DNA from: Chloroflexota bacterium | GTDB lineage: Bacteria; Chloroflexota; Dehalococcoidia; Lucifugimonadales; JACPCK01 | DNA: 61,774 nucleotides | Reading direction: 5' to 3' | Assembly (NCBI GenBank): GCA_016179845.1 | Contig: JACPCK010000055.1 | Span: forward strand, 1 to 61,774 | Shown here: positions 35,553 through 44,479 of the stretch, piece by piece | Layout of the letters: every line of letters begins with the position of its first letter | Numbering within the stretch: position 1 is the stretch's first letter | Made by a program: the position numbers and the translations under genes | Notes under the pieces: generated by a model | The model's input: only the letters and a program-made list of their open reading frames with translations | Told to the model about the DNA's origin: nothing | The model's database searches: none

Positions 35553-35735
35553 TTACGCGTTCCTCGCACTCTTGCGGCGCTTGGCCGCCGCTTTCTTCTT
35601 CCGCCTTACGCTGGGGGACTCGAAATGCTCGCGACGGCGGGCCTCGGAGAGGACTCCGTCCTGCTGCACCCGCCGGTTAAAGCGCTTCAGAAGACTTTCG
35701 AAGCTCTCCCCTTCCAAAAGCTTGACGACAGACAC
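35553..35735 (-). CDS. rpsU: Ribosomal protein S21
   Basis: A 60-residue basic protein with the S21 pattern: ESFESLLKRFNRRVQQDGVL and REHFESPSVRRKKKAAAKRR. It binds the 30S platform near the anti-Shine-Dalgarno end of 16S rRNA. It starts at GTG 35735 behind a consensus promoter (35809-35838) and a leader of roughly 65 nt. Confidence 0.92.
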   Translation of the reverse strand: MSVVKLLEGESFESLLKRFNRRVQQDGVLSEARRREHFESPSVRRKKKAAAKRRKSARNA

Positions 35736-35808
35736 CCTACTGCTGCCTTTCCCAAGAATGAGACGAAATTCGATGTAGTCTTACCGAAAGTGCTCAGAGC
35801 AGCGACCC

Positions 35809-35838
35809 ATTATAGGTATGAACAACGACCTATGTCAA
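35809..35838 (-). promoter_or_regulatory. Consensus promoter of rpsU
   Basis: On the minus strand TTGACA (35838-35833), an 18-nt spacer and TATAAT (35814-35809). A perfect match to both hexamers, with the same spacer length as the tRNA promoter. Confidence 0.8.
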
Positions 35839-35894
35839 CACCCTGTACTCGTCCAGGGGATTAGCAGGGTGATGAAAAACCCTTTCGACCATCC

Positions 35895-36035
35895 CCCATG
35901 TCCCCCTTTCCTTCGCCAGGCTCAGGACAAGCTCTGGCCAGGAAGGGGGTGGAAGTTTATCTGGGGGTATCCCCCAGACCCCCGCCAATCCCGACTTGTC
36001 GGGATCTGCACTCCCTTTTTCCAGCAGCCTGCTGG
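35895..36035. repeat. Multi-hairpin GC-rich intergenic repeat, copy 2
   Basis: A CCCCCTTTCC/GGAAGGGGG pair, CTGGGGG/CCCCCAG (35962-35978), CCCGAC/GTCGGG (35991-36004), then CTGCACTCCC, a T-tract and CAGCAGCCTGCTG. This is the same order as 4271-4340. A TTCGCCAGGCTCAGGACAAG piece of the other repeat type is inside. No gene in 35840-36119. Confidence 0.55.
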
Positions 36036-36119
36036 GTCAGGAAGTTTCAGTCCTCTCAAGGCAGGGAGGCGTGGCCTGGAGGACCAAGTATCCTGCCCTT
36101 CCCTACGGTCGGGTAAGGG

Positions 36120-36851
36120 TCAGCCATTGCTGGGCTGGAGGAGAAGGAAGAACTCCCGATTGCCGGCGTCTCCCAGGAGCGGAGACGGGGTCAGATTTCG
36201 GAAGCGGATTCCCTGCTCCACTGCCCAGGTGATGACCCTTGCCAGGGTGCGCGCATGAACCAGGGGGTCTCGCACCACGCCCCCCTTGCCTACCTCCTCC
36301 CGCTCAGCTTCGAACTGGGGCTTCAGCAGGGCCACCAGGTATCCCCCCGTTTTCACATGGAGGCGCACACTGGGCAAGACCCGCTTGAGAGAGATGAAGG
36401 ATACATCTACTGTGGCAAGGGATACCTGGTCGGGCAGGCTAAAGGGATAGCGGGCGTTCACCCGCTCCATCACCACCACCCTGGGGTCAGTCCGAAGGCT
36501 GTAGTCCATCTGTCCATGGCCCACATCGACGGCGTAGACGAGCCGGGCACCCCTTTGCAGCAGGCAGTCGGTGAAGCCGCCGGTAGAGGCGCCCACGTCC
36601 AGGCAGAGACAGCCCCCCACCTCCAGGCCAAAGGCATCCAGGGCGCGGGCCAGCTTCTCGCCACCCCGACTCACGTAGGGTAGGTGGGCCTTCAGAACCA
36701 GGGTGGCAGACTCCTCTACCAGAGAGCCGGGCTTCCAGGTAGCCCTATCGCCCACCAATACCTGGCCGGCCATGATAAGAGCCTGGGCCTTCTCCCTGGT
36801 GGAGGCCAGCCCGCGCTCCAACACCAGCTTGTCGAGGCGCTTCTTTCCCAC
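36120..36851 (-). CDS. TlyA-family rRNA 2'-O-methyltransferase / hemolysin-like
   Basis: 243 residues. An N-terminal S4 RNA-binding domain (RLDKLVLERGLASTREKAQ) is followed by an FtsJ/RrmJ-type methyltransferase: CLDVGASTGGFTDCLLQRGA binds SAM, and the K-D-K-E tetrad is suggested by ATVDVSFISL and LLKPQFEAE. TlyA methylates cytidines of 16S and 23S rRNA in mycobacteria. The gene follows the LonB-like gene by 9 nt and probably shares its transcript. Confidence 0.9.
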   Translation of the reverse strand: MGKKRLDKLVLERGLASTREKAQALIMAGQVLVGDRATWKPGSLVEESATLVLKAHLPYVSRGGEKLARALDAFGLEVGGCLCLDVGASTGGFTDCLLQRGARLVYAVDVGHGQMDYSLRTDPRVVVMERVNARYPFSLPDQVSLATVDVSFISLKRVLPSVRLHVKTGGYLVALLKPQFEAEREEVGKGGVVRDPLVHARTLARVITWAVEQGIRFRNLTPSPLLGDAGNREFFLLLQPSNG

Positions 36852-36860
36852 TGGAAGATA

Positions 36861-39281
36861 CTAGGTCTCGTCTTCCCGGGCCCGAGGGGTGGGGCCATCT
36901 GCACCGAAGCGCCTCATGAGCTGGGCTGTCTCACGCAGGCGTTTGTCCACCAGATAGTTTATGGTGCCCTCAGGGTAGTGGCCGTCAGCCCCGCGTTCCC
37001 CAGCGGAAAGACCCGTCAGCACCTCTATGCCCTCATCCACCGTGTCTATGGCCCAGATGTGAAACTTCCCCTGACGCGAGGCCTCCACTACGTCCTCTCG
37101 AAGCATCAGGTTCTGGACGTTGCTCGCGGGGATCATCACCCCCTGGTCTCCGGTGAGGCCTTTGGCCCGGCACACATCAAAGAAACCCTCGATCTTCTCA
37201 TTGACGCCGCCTATGGCCTGTGTCTCTCCCTTCTGGTTAACGGAGCCGGTGACGGCTATGCCCTGCCTTATGGGGACTCCAGAGAGGGCTGAGAGGAGCG
37301 CGAAGAGCTCGGCGCCGGAGGCGGAGTCGCCCTCCACGCCCTCATAGCTCTGCTCAAAGACCAGCCGTGCTGAGAGGGTAAGGGGCTTGTCCTGGCTGTA
37401 CTTCTCCGTCAGGTAGCCCCCCAGGATGAGGACCCCCTTGGTGTGGATAGGGCCCCCCATGCGGGCCTCTCGCTCAATGTCCAAGACGCCAGCCCTGCCC
37501 AGGCCCAGGGCGGCGGTGATGCGGCTCGGCTTGCCAAAGGCGTAGTCCCCCAGGGAGATAACGGCGAGGCCGTTGACCTGGCCAACCCTGGCTCCCTCGG
37601 TCCCGATGAGGAAGATGCCCCGCTTGAACATGTCCTGGATCCGTTCCTGGATCAGGTTGGAGCGGTACACCTTCTCTTCGATGGCCTTCTGTACATGACT
37701 CCCGTTGACATAGCGGACGCCGCCTTGAGTCGCCCAGTAGCTAGCCTCCCGGATGATATCAGCTATCTCGGAGAACCGGGTGGTGAGCTTGCCCTGGTCC
37801 TCGGCGAGGCGAGCGCTGTGGGCGAGGACGCGGGCCACAGCCCGAGCGTCCAGATGCTTCAGCCTCTCTCTAGTGCACAGCGTGCAGATAAAGGCCACGT
37901 AGTCCCTGACGTTCTCTTCGTTGACCTCCATGCGCGTGTCAAAGTCGGCCTTTATCTTGAACAACTCGCTGAAGTTGGAGTCCGCATTGTAAAGGAGCTG
38001 ATAGATCATGGGTGGGCCCACCAGCACTACCTTCAGGTCCAGGGGGATGGGGTCTGGCTTGAGAGACTTCATGGCCATGTAGCCAAGGCTTTCCCCCAGG
38101 TCCTCGATAGTCACCTCCCGCTTGCCCAGGGCCCGCTTCAAAGCCACATAGGAAAAGGAGTTCCTCAGCAGCTCCTCTATCGGGATGACCAAGTATCCTC
38201 CATTGGCCTCGTGAATGGAGCCACCCCTTATGAGGGTGACATCGGTATAAAGGGCACCCATTTGGGACTCCTTCTCCACCCGGCCAAAGAGGTTGCTGTA
38301 GGTAGGATTCCACTCGGTGACGACGGGCAGTCCCTGCCGATGGCCGTTGTCCACCACCACGTTTACCTCGTACCTGCGAAAGAATAGGTCCTGGCCCACT
38401 GCCACAGGCGGGGCTGGCGCCTGCTGCGCCTGGGCTTGAGGCCTGAACTGATCCAGGTTGCCGATAACATCCTCTTGGACCTCCCTAAGGTACTGGACCA
38501 CCTGGGGGAAGTCCCCGTACTTCTCGATCAGGTCGTCGACCAGATGCCCGGTGACGTAGAGGGCCACCTCCCGGTCCATGGCCTGGATCCGCTCCTGAAG
38601 CACCTTCTCGGAATTGAGGACCCGCTTCATGGCTTCCCTTATCTCTTCCTGAAAGGCCTCTCGCTGCCTGGCAATCTCCCGGCGCTCCTCTTCTTTCAGG
38701 CCCCTGAACTCCTCCTCCGTCAGGGGGCGTTCCCGAACCAGGGGTATGGTTAGAATACCCATGGGCGTTACCTGAAGGGCGAAGCCGGCTTGCCGGGCCT
38801 TGCTGCCAAGCTCCTCAAAGATGGACTCTCTCTCCTTGGAAAGCCAGTCTCCCGCTTCTGTTCGGCGGTCCACATACTCCTTGCTCTCGAAGGCCTGTGG
38901 TATGTCCGCCCTAACCCTGGCAATCATGACCTTCGCGTCCCGCTGGAGGGCCCGCCCCATGCCCGCAGGCAGGGCAAGCACCTTTGGTCTATAGGGGTCC
39001 TGAAAGTTGTGCAGGTAGCACCAGTCGTTGGGAGGGGTCTTGCCCCTGGCCAACTCCTCCAGGAAGCCCTGGATGGCCGTCATCTTGCCGGTTCCCGGAG
39101 GCCCGGAGACGTAGATGTTGAAGCCACGGCTCTGGATCTCCAGCCCCAGGTGGAGGGAGCGCACCGCCCGGTCCTGGCCGATGATGCGGTTGAGGGGCTG
39201 CACCTGATCCGTGGTCTCACAGCGGAAATCTCGGGGGTCGAAGGTGCGACACAGCTTTTCGGGCGGCAGTTCGAAACGCAT
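36861..39281 (-). CDS. LonB-like ATP-dependent protease (AAA + S16)
   Basis: 806 residues from ATG 39281, chosen because AAGGAGG lies 6 nt upstream. The N-terminal AAA segment has Walker A SGPPGTGKMT (about 55-65), with a long helical insert. The C-terminal S16 Lon protease domain holds the catalytic Ser in EGDSASGAELFALLS and the Lys in AIGGVNEKIEGFF. There is no Lon N-terminal substrate domain, which fits the Lon-like/LonB group seen in many bacteria. It is expected to degrade unfolded or specific proteins in the cytosol. Confidence 0.88.
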   Translation of the reverse strand: MRFELPPEKLCRTFDPRDFRCETTDQVQPLNRIIGQDRAVRSLHLGLEIQSRGFNIYVSGPPGTGKMTAIQGFLEELARGKTPPNDWCYLHNFQDPYRPKVLALPAGMGRALQRDAKVMIARVRADIPQAFESKEYVDRRTEAGDWLSKERESIFEELGSKARQAGFALQVTPMGILTIPLVRERPLTEEEFRGLKEEERREIARQREAFQEEIREAMKRVLNSEKVLQERIQAMDREVALYVTGHLVDDLIEKYGDFPQVVQYLREVQEDVIGNLDQFRPQAQAQQAPAPPVAVGQDLFFRRYEVNVVVDNGHRQGLPVVTEWNPTYSNLFGRVEKESQMGALYTDVTLIRGGSIHEANGGYLVIPIEELLRNSFSYVALKRALGKREVTIEDLGESLGYMAMKSLKPDPIPLDLKVVLVGPPMIYQLLYNADSNFSELFKIKADFDTRMEVNEENVRDYVAFICTLCTRERLKHLDARAVARVLAHSARLAEDQGKLTTRFSEIADIIREASYWATQGGVRYVNGSHVQKAIEEKVYRSNLIQERIQDMFKRGIFLIGTEGARVGQVNGLAVISLGDYAFGKPSRITAALGLGRAGVLDIEREARMGGPIHTKGVLILGGYLTEKYSQDKPLTLSARLVFEQSYEGVEGDSASGAELFALLSALSGVPIRQGIAVTGSVNQKGETQAIGGVNEKIEGFFDVCRAKGLTGDQGVMIPASNVQNLMLREDVVEASRQGKFHIWAIDTVDEGIEVLTGLSAGERGADGHYPEGTINYLVDKRLRETAQLMRRFGADGPTPRAREDET

Positions 39282-39444
39282 CTCCATCCTCCTTGTACGG
39301 AACCCTTCGCCCCAGGCCATGCCATGTCGGGCTCTCACCCAAGGCTTGAAGGTTTATTTTACACCTAGACGGGGAGGGGGTACGAAAAGTTGCGCCGGAG
39401 AAAGCCTCAGCCTTGGTCCGACCGAGAGCCCTCGCCCGGCGATC

Positions 39445-40608
39445 TCACTCTGTTTGCAGCAGGTCCCGGGCTATAACCATCTTCATGATCTCATCGGTCC
39501 CGTCCCCGATCCGAAAGAGGCGGGCGTCGCGGTACATGCGCTCCAGGGGCAGCAGCCTGGAGTAACCTATGCCGCCGTGGACCTGGATGGCGTTGTCCAC
39601 TGCGCGGCAGACCATCTGGGCGGAGTAGAGCTTGACCATGGCCGCCTTGACGCGGATGTCCTGGCCCTGGTCCCCCTCCCAGGCGGCCTCGTGGGTCATC
39701 ATGCGCGTGGCGTGGATGTCCACGGCCATATCCACCAGCATCCACTGGACGGCCTGTCGGGAGGCGAGGGGCTGTCCGAAGGTGGCCCTCCGCTTGGCGT
39801 AGCTCTTGGCCATCTCCAGGGCCCGCTCGGCGGTGCCGCAGAAGAGGGCCCCCAGCAACAGCCGACCCTGGGCGAAGTGAGCAAAGGTCCTGCGGGCGCC
39901 GCCGCCCATATCGCCCAGGATGTTCTTCTCTGGCACGACGCAGTCCTGGAGGACCAGCTCATAGTTCCTGGTGCCGCGGCGGCCCATCATGGGCTGGTAG
40001 GCGCCCAGGGAGAACCCGGGAGTGCCAAACTCCACGATGAAGTGGGTGATGCCGCCGCGGGCCCGCTTGACCGGGTCCGTGAGGGCGGTGATGACGGCGA
40101 AGCTGGACCTGTCGGCGTTGGTGATGAAGTGTTTGGTGCCGTTGATGACATAGCTATCGCCGCGCTTCACGGCGGTGGTCTGGATGTTGGCGGCATCGGA
40201 GCCGGCGTTGGGCTCGGTGAACCCGCCGCACTCCTCCGCCTCTCCTCGGAGGACGGGATAGAAATACTTCTCCATCTGCTCGGGGGTGGCGACCCGGCAG
40301 AAGCTGGCGGGCGGGCTCCAGCCCCAGCCCTGGACGACACCCCAGCTCACGCCGGGGCTGGTCCAGCCCACCTCCTCCTCGACCACGGCCTGTCCCAGAA
40401 GGCCGAGTCCACCTCCGCCAAACTTCTCAGGCACCGAGAGGTTCCGCAGGCCCAGCTCCGTGGCCCGCTTGATTAGAGGGCGTCTGATTTCCGGGGGGAA
40501 CTCGCCCTTCTCCTCCACCTGGGTCTCCAGGGGCATCAGCTCGTTGCGGACGAAGCGCCGCATGAGGGCCTGGATCTGCTTGTGCTCTTCGGGGATGGTG
40601 AAGTCCAT
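39445..40608 (-). CDS. Acyl-CoA dehydrogenase
   Basis: 387 residues from ATG 40608, with GGAGG 8 nt upstream. The layout is that of the FAD-dependent acyl-CoA dehydrogenases: GGFTEPNAGSDAANIQT is the FAD and substrate loop, NGTKHFITNAD follows, and the C-terminal IQVHGGIGYSRLLPLERMYRDAR precedes GDGTDEIMKM. Chain-length preference cannot be read. No etf or enoyl-CoA hydratase gene is adjacent. Confidence 0.92.
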   Translation of the reverse strand: MDFTIPEEHKQIQALMRRFVRNELMPLETQVEEKGEFPPEIRRPLIKRATELGLRNLSVPEKFGGGGLGLLGQAVVEEEVGWTSPGVSWGVVQGWGWSPPASFCRVATPEQMEKYFYPVLRGEAEECGGFTEPNAGSDAANIQTTAVKRGDSYVINGTKHFITNADRSSFAVITALTDPVKRARGGITHFIVEFGTPGFSLGAYQPMMGRRGTRNYELVLQDCVVPEKNILGDMGGGARRTFAHFAQGRLLLGALFCGTAERALEMAKSYAKRRATFGQPLASRQAVQWMLVDMAVDIHATRMMTHEAAWEGDQGQDIRVKAAMVKLYSAQMVCRAVDNAIQVHGGIGYSRLLPLERMYRDARLFRIGDGTDEIMKMVIARDLLQTE

Positions 40609-40673
40609 TAGGTTTGCCTCCACTTCTTATAAACTCAGACATCAAATACAGTGTTCTTTTAGCTTACAAGCCC

Positions 40674-41378
40674 TCAGTGAAAGACGTGGCGGAAGCAGTC
40701 TGTACACAGAGGTTTTGCCTTGCTAACGTTTGAAGGTTTACCACATGAATGGCAAAATACCTCTGAATAGAACTCGTTTCCCCACTCTGCCCATGACTCG
40801 AAACAGGGGTCGCACAGCGGTTTTGAAGGATCAAGCAACAGAGTTTGACGGCAGCGGATGCACACCCCCGTGGAGCTGATAACGCTGCTTCCACGGGCTA
40901 CCATTCTGGGATTGTTAACCGCGCTCACTTCAAGGGGTTTAGCTGTCTTTAGAAGAGAACTGGATACATACTCTCGTATCTGATGTTGGTCTTCGTTTTG
41001 GCGAATCGTCAACGCTATCTCCAGAGAGTTCTTTGCAGAGGATTCATGTAGGTTCATGGAGCTTACCACTACGACCTTCTCGCTGAGGTAGATCTTGGCA
41101 TGCAGTCCTTTTATGGCAAGGATCTTAACCCCATTCACGAGCAACCACGAAATGTCCTGTAGAGACGTTTGGTCTCTATGGCTTTCTTCACGAAGAACCA
41201 GCGTCACATCAACCCCCCGCTTGACTGCACGTTCAATTGCCACCTGAGCATGTAGCCAAAGGTCAAGGTAAGGCGTCACCATGACAACATAGCGTTGAGC
41301 TTCATTGACTACGGACAAGATTCGGTGAGGGACATCGTCTTCCAGAAACACGGCTTTGCCTGGTGACTGCGCTGCCAC
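40674..41378 (-). CDS. Phospholipase-D-like domain protein with C-terminal zinc ribbons
   Basis: 234 residues. A single PLD-like domain (about 15-145) with one catalytic motif, LHAKIYLSEKVVVVSSMNL (HxK...S/N), so it must dimerise to be active. Two CxxC pairs then form a ribbon (CIRCRQTLLL...CDPC), and two more follow (CHSCGKP...CTDC). PLD-fold proteins of this kind include nucleases and defence effectors. The gene is visibly lower in GC than its neighbours, starts at GTG 41378 and looks acquired. Function unknown. Confidence 0.75.
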   Translation of the reverse strand: MAAQSPGKAVFLEDDVPHRILSVVNEAQRYVVMVTPYLDLWLHAQVAIERAVKRGVDVTLVLREESHRDQTSLQDISWLLVNGVKILAIKGLHAKIYLSEKVVVVSSMNLHESSAKNSLEIALTIRQNEDQHQIREYVSSSLLKTAKPLEVSAVNNPRMVARGSSVISSTGVCIRCRQTLLLDPSKPLCDPCFESWAEWGNEFYSEVFCHSCGKPSNVSKAKPLCTDCFRHVFH

Positions 41379-41460
41379 TTTCTTTGGTCCCTACCTTTCA
41401 CAGTTTTGGGATAGCAAGGTTCTCTCTTGTTGACAGCGACTCTTAAAGCCCTTAGTCAAG

Positions 41461-42453
41461 CTACAAGTTTTCTAAGACCCTGGTCACCGAGGGATGCCTA
41501 CCAAAGCTGGATATGAAGGTAGAGTGGGGGCCGTAGCCGCCCGCTACCACTATGGTTAGCTGGTCTGGAGAGTCTGTGATGTGAACCCGCCCTTGCTCTC
41601 TCAGGTCTCCAAACTCCAGGTAGGCCTTCTGCCACAGGAGGTCCCTGACCTGCTTCTTTGACATGCCTGCCGCCGCAAAGATAGAGGCGTGCTCTACGCC
41701 CAGGACCAGCAGGGGCTCGGCGGGCTCCAGGTAGTTGTTGATGCCGGGTATGGCCAGGGAGCCCCCTATGTTCTTAGCCAGGGATTCGGGGGACCTGGAC
41801 CAGCTATCCACGATGTTGAGGATGCTCACGGCGTTGAAAACGGTGATGGTGCTGGCCTCCCTGGGGAAGCCCCGCTCCACGTGCAGAGGCTCCCAGGGGT
41901 TGGCCTCCTCGTTCTCGGCGAAGGCCATGCCAACGCGCCCGGGTGTGCCAATGGTGGTCTGGTCCCGGATATTGAGGTAGCCTCCCTGGCCGATGTTGGT
42001 CTGAATGAGGCGCAGGGCCCGCCCTATAGTCAGGTTTGCCCTGGTGCCTCCCCCCAGGCAGCTATACCCGTAGTTCAGCCCAACCCTGTCCCGGATGGGG
42101 CCATTGACTACCAGGAGCGGGAAGGTAGGGATGGTACCCATGGGGGTCTGGTAGAAGATGGGGTCTGCCAGCACTTCCATCGCCTTGAGGACTATAGGGA
42201 AATAGTCCGGCTTACACCCTGCCATGACGGCGTTGATGGCCACCTTCTCCACGGTGGCGGCCCCGTAGGTGGGCGGCATCCAGGCGATGACCTCCTGAGG
42301 GTCGCGACTGGTAGACGACAGCATGGCCTCCACCAGCTCCTGGGTGGGAGATATGATGGGCAGACCGTCGGTCCAGCCCTTCTCGCAGAAGTGCTCGTAC
42401 AGGGAGTATGCATCATCAGGGAGATCGAGGCGCTTGGAGCGTAGGGTTGTCAT
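41461..42453 (-). CDS. UGSC-associated conserved protein (partner of the selenoprotein)
   Basis: 330 residues without a familiar enzyme signature. The N-terminal FCEKGWTDGLPIISPTQELV and VEKVAINAVMAGCKPDYFPIVL resemble the N-terminal region of longer UGSC-family proteins, as I recall them. GYSCLGGGTRANLTIGRAL and HITDSPDQLTIVVAGGYG are other distinctive parts. It follows the UGSC selenoprotein gene by 105 nt in the same direction. The two may form one complex; the reaction is unknown. Confidence 0.65.
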   Translation of the reverse strand: MTTLRSKRLDLPDDAYSLYEHFCEKGWTDGLPIISPTQELVEAMLSSTSRDPQEVIAWMPPTYGAATVEKVAINAVMAGCKPDYFPIVLKAMEVLADPIFYQTPMGTIPTFPLLVVNGPIRDRVGLNYGYSCLGGGTRANLTIGRALRLIQTNIGQGGYLNIRDQTTIGTPGRVGMAFAENEEANPWEPLHVERGFPREASTITVFNAVSILNIVDSWSRSPESLAKNIGGSLAIPGINNYLEPAEPLLVLGVEHASIFAAAGMSKKQVRDLLWQKAYLEFGDLREQGRVHITDSPDQLTIVVAGGYGPHSTFISSFGRHPSVTRVLENL

Positions 42454-42558
42454 GTCTCACGCGTCCTTCCCGAGGAGTGATGTCTTACCGTGGGCAGGGC
42501 TCAACCAGCTCGATGATGCGTCGATCTGCAACTGGCCGAGCGGGCTACTTTGGAAGCA

Positions 42559-43206
42559 TTAGCGGCCGAGGGACAGCCTGCAAACGGCAATCTCCTGGTC
42601 ACTGGCATGGGCCAGGCGACCGATGTACTCCTCCTTGAGCTCACCAGCGGGCGTAGTGAGGACGTGGACTACCTCGTCGACTATCTGCTCGGCCACTTTC
42701 TCCACCTGCTCAGGTGTAAGAGGGTCGAAGGGATGGGGTACGGCTACCAGGGGCATGCCATCCAGCCCCAGGGAGCGGGCCGTGTCACGGCCCATCTTCA
42801 GAAAGGCCGAGGTGCAGATGACGGCCGTGGGCACGCCCATCTGCTCCATCTCCACTCCTGTGCGGACACTCCGCACCGTGCACCCTCAGTCGCCAACGCC
42901 CGTTATGGCCAGGTGGCTTTTGGCGGCGACCTGGGGCAGGTCCTCGCCGCTGGTCTTCCTTACGACACCGCCTATCTTCTCTTCCCCCTCGGTGGTGACC
43001 CGGTTGTACCACACGATGCCCGCCAGTTGGAAGCGACGGCTCAGGAGCTTCTCCAGGGCTGCCAGCAGGATGTCCACGTTGGTGAGGTTGTCGTCCAGAA
43101 GGGCCACTACCTTGCCGTTCAGGTCCCTGGGCCGGGGCGCCAGCTTAGCGAGGGGATTGGCCTGGTCCGCCACGGGTTCCAGGATCTGCACCATGCTTTT
43201 CGCCAT
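42559..43206 (-). CDS. UGSC-family selenoprotein with in-frame UGA (Sec)
   Basis: Two frames on the minus strand, 43206-42886 and 42885-42559, are in the same phase and divided only by TGA at 42888-42886. Read through, they give one 215-residue protein. LAPRPRDLNGKVVALLDDN and the later MGVPTAVICTSAF and VAVPHPFDPLTPEQV match the UGSC (seleno)protein family. The UGA falls in AITGVGD-Sec-GCT, where that family has GD-U-GSC. Here Ser is missing, leaving U-G-C. A hairpin fit for a SECIS follows. The C-terminal part has no start signal of its own (the GTG at 42876 lacks a ribosome site). Function of the family is unproven; a redox role is likely. Confidence 0.8.
42860..42888 (-). promoter_or_regulatory. 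Putative bacterial SECIS element of the UGSC gene
   Basis: After UGA (42888-42886) come 9 nt, then a perfect 7-bp stem GTGCGGA/TCCGCAC (42876-42870 with 42866-42860) with loop GTG. The loop begins 17 nt after the UGA and starts with G, consistent with the known bacterial SECIS model. Confidence 0.65.
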
Positions 43207-43269
43207 TCTGTACCCCCATCCAATCGAATATCGCTAGCTACTGCTAGAGATTCGGCCTTGACGACTGCA

Positions 43270-43298
43270 TCTTACAGAGCCAGTAGGGGCGAGTCAAC
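43270..43298 (-). promoter_or_regulatory. Promoter of the UGSC gene
   Basis: Minus strand TTGACT (43298-43293), a 17-nt spacer, TAAGAT (43275-43270). It gives a leader of about 57 nt and suggests the UGSC pair is transcribed separately from the decarboxylase pair upstream. Confidence 0.6.
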
Positions 43299-43307
43299 CA
43301 GGCTACC

Positions 43308-43871
43308 TCAGCCCTCCAGTGCCCGTGCTACCCTGCGCACCACCTGGGCCATGTCCAGAGTGGGGAAGGGAGGGAGGTCTGGCTGATGGTGAACCTTCAG
43401 GTCTACCAGCACGGGCCCCCTCAACGTAAAGACCCCTGGCAAGGCGCTTGCCAGCTCCTCCAGGTTCTCGAAGGCGTAGGCATGGGGGTAGCCAGCAGCC
43501 CTGGCAAAGGCCGCGAGGTCTATCTTTCCTGCACCTGGAATGGGCTGGCCCCCGGTGGTGGTGTATGCCCCGTCCTCATAGACGAAGTGGTAGAGGTTGG
43601 GCGAGGCCATGTGGGCGATGGTGACCAGGCTGCCCAGGTTCATCAGGAGGCTACCGTCGCCATCAAGCACGATAACCCGCCTGTCGGGGCGGGCCAGGGC
43701 CACCCCCAGGCCCAGGGAGGAGGCTTTGCCCATGCAGCCGAAGGCGTAGAGGTCCAGGGGATGGCCGGGGCTGAGGGCTGCCCACAGCTTGAGGGCCGTC
43801 ATCGTGGGCACGACGATGCTATCGCCACGGTGCCGGGCGATGAGCTCCGTGGCCTCCGCCGAGGGGATCAT
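43308..43871 (-). CDS. Thiamine-diphosphate enzyme, sulfopyruvate/phosphonopyruvate decarboxylase beta-like
   Basis: 187 residues, the C-terminal (PP) domain type. GDGSLLMNLGSL begins the ThDP/Mg motif, and the region ends with the Asn-lacking VYEDGAYTTTGGQP, typical of ComE-like subunits. Together with the alpha-like gene 2 nt upstream it makes a split ThDP decarboxylase. Substrates in the family include sulfopyruvate and phosphonopyruvate; which applies here is unknown. A longer frame to 44225 is an artefact overlapping the alpha gene. Confidence 0.85.
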   Translation of the reverse strand: MIPSAEATELIARHRGDSIVVPTMTALKLWAALSPGHPLDLYAFGCMGKASSLGLGVALARPDRRVIVLDGDGSLLMNLGSLVTIAHMASPNLYHFVYEDGAYTTTGGQPIPGAGKIDLAAFARAAGYPHAYAFENLEELASALPGVFTLRGPVLVDLKVHHQPDLPPFPTLDMAQVVRRVARALEG

Positions 43872-43873
43872 GG

Positions 43874-44371
43874 CTACTGGTACTCCCGGCAGATGAGGAT
43901 GGCGACGGGCCTGGCCGTGGCCTCCGCGTCCCTGTGGGCCATGGCGATGCGCTCCACCTCGCTGTCCCTCTCCAGCAGATAGTAGGGAATGCTCCAGGCT
44001 CTCAGTAAGGGCTCCAGATGGACCGCGGCCGAGTCGGAGCTGGGGCCGTCCCCGCGATACCCCCTGTACCCAACGAGCAGGACCAGAGGCAGCCGAACGT
44101 CCAGGGCCAGCCCGCGGATGGAGTCCCCCGCCTCGAAGAAACCAGTGCTCTGCATCATCACCAGGGGCCTCTTGCCGCCCACCCACAGGCCGGCAGCGAT
44201 GGCCACCGCCTCTCCCTCGCGGCACACGGGCACAAGGGTCACGCTCCTCTCACCCTGGAGGGCGCGGTGCATGAGGCCGGTCTCGCTGTCGGGCAGCCAG
44301 ACGATGTGGGTGAATCCGAGCCCCTTTACGGCCTCTAGCACTCGTGCGGCGCGGAGCCGGCCCTCTGCCAT
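43874..44371 (-). CDS. Thiamine-diphosphate enzyme, sulfopyruvate/phosphonopyruvate decarboxylase alpha-like
   Basis: 165 residues, the N-terminal (PYR) domain type. GFTHIVWLPDSETGLMHRAL and VCREGEAVAIAAGLWVGGKRP hold the conserved Glu that activates ThDP. MMQSTGFFEAGDSIRGLAL is typical of ComD-like subunits. The start is ATG 44371 with AAGGAGAA upstream. The open frame runs on to 45826 but that part is antisense to two real genes. Divergent from the aldolase gene. Confidence 0.85.
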   Translation of the reverse strand: MAEGRLRAARVLEAVKGLGFTHIVWLPDSETGLMHRALQGERSVTLVPVCREGEAVAIAAGLWVGGKRPLVMMQSTGFFEAGDSIRGLALDVRLPLVLLVGYRGYRGDGPSSDSAAVHLEPLLRAWSIPYYLLERDSEVERIAMAHRDAEATARPVAILICREYQ

Positions 44372-44479
44372 TTCTCCTTGACCTTTCCTTGCCCCTGATA
44401 TAGATTTGCCGTGCCTGACCCCGATTTTAGAGCCGTGGCCGTATCTTGGCAAGGACAAATCAAGCGGGAGGTGGCCTTG

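Noticed and set aside
42886-43206. Two separate short genes instead of one UGSC gene
   Set aside because: Both frames are in the same phase, the second has no ribosome site, and together they match one family over its full length with UGA at the known Sec position.
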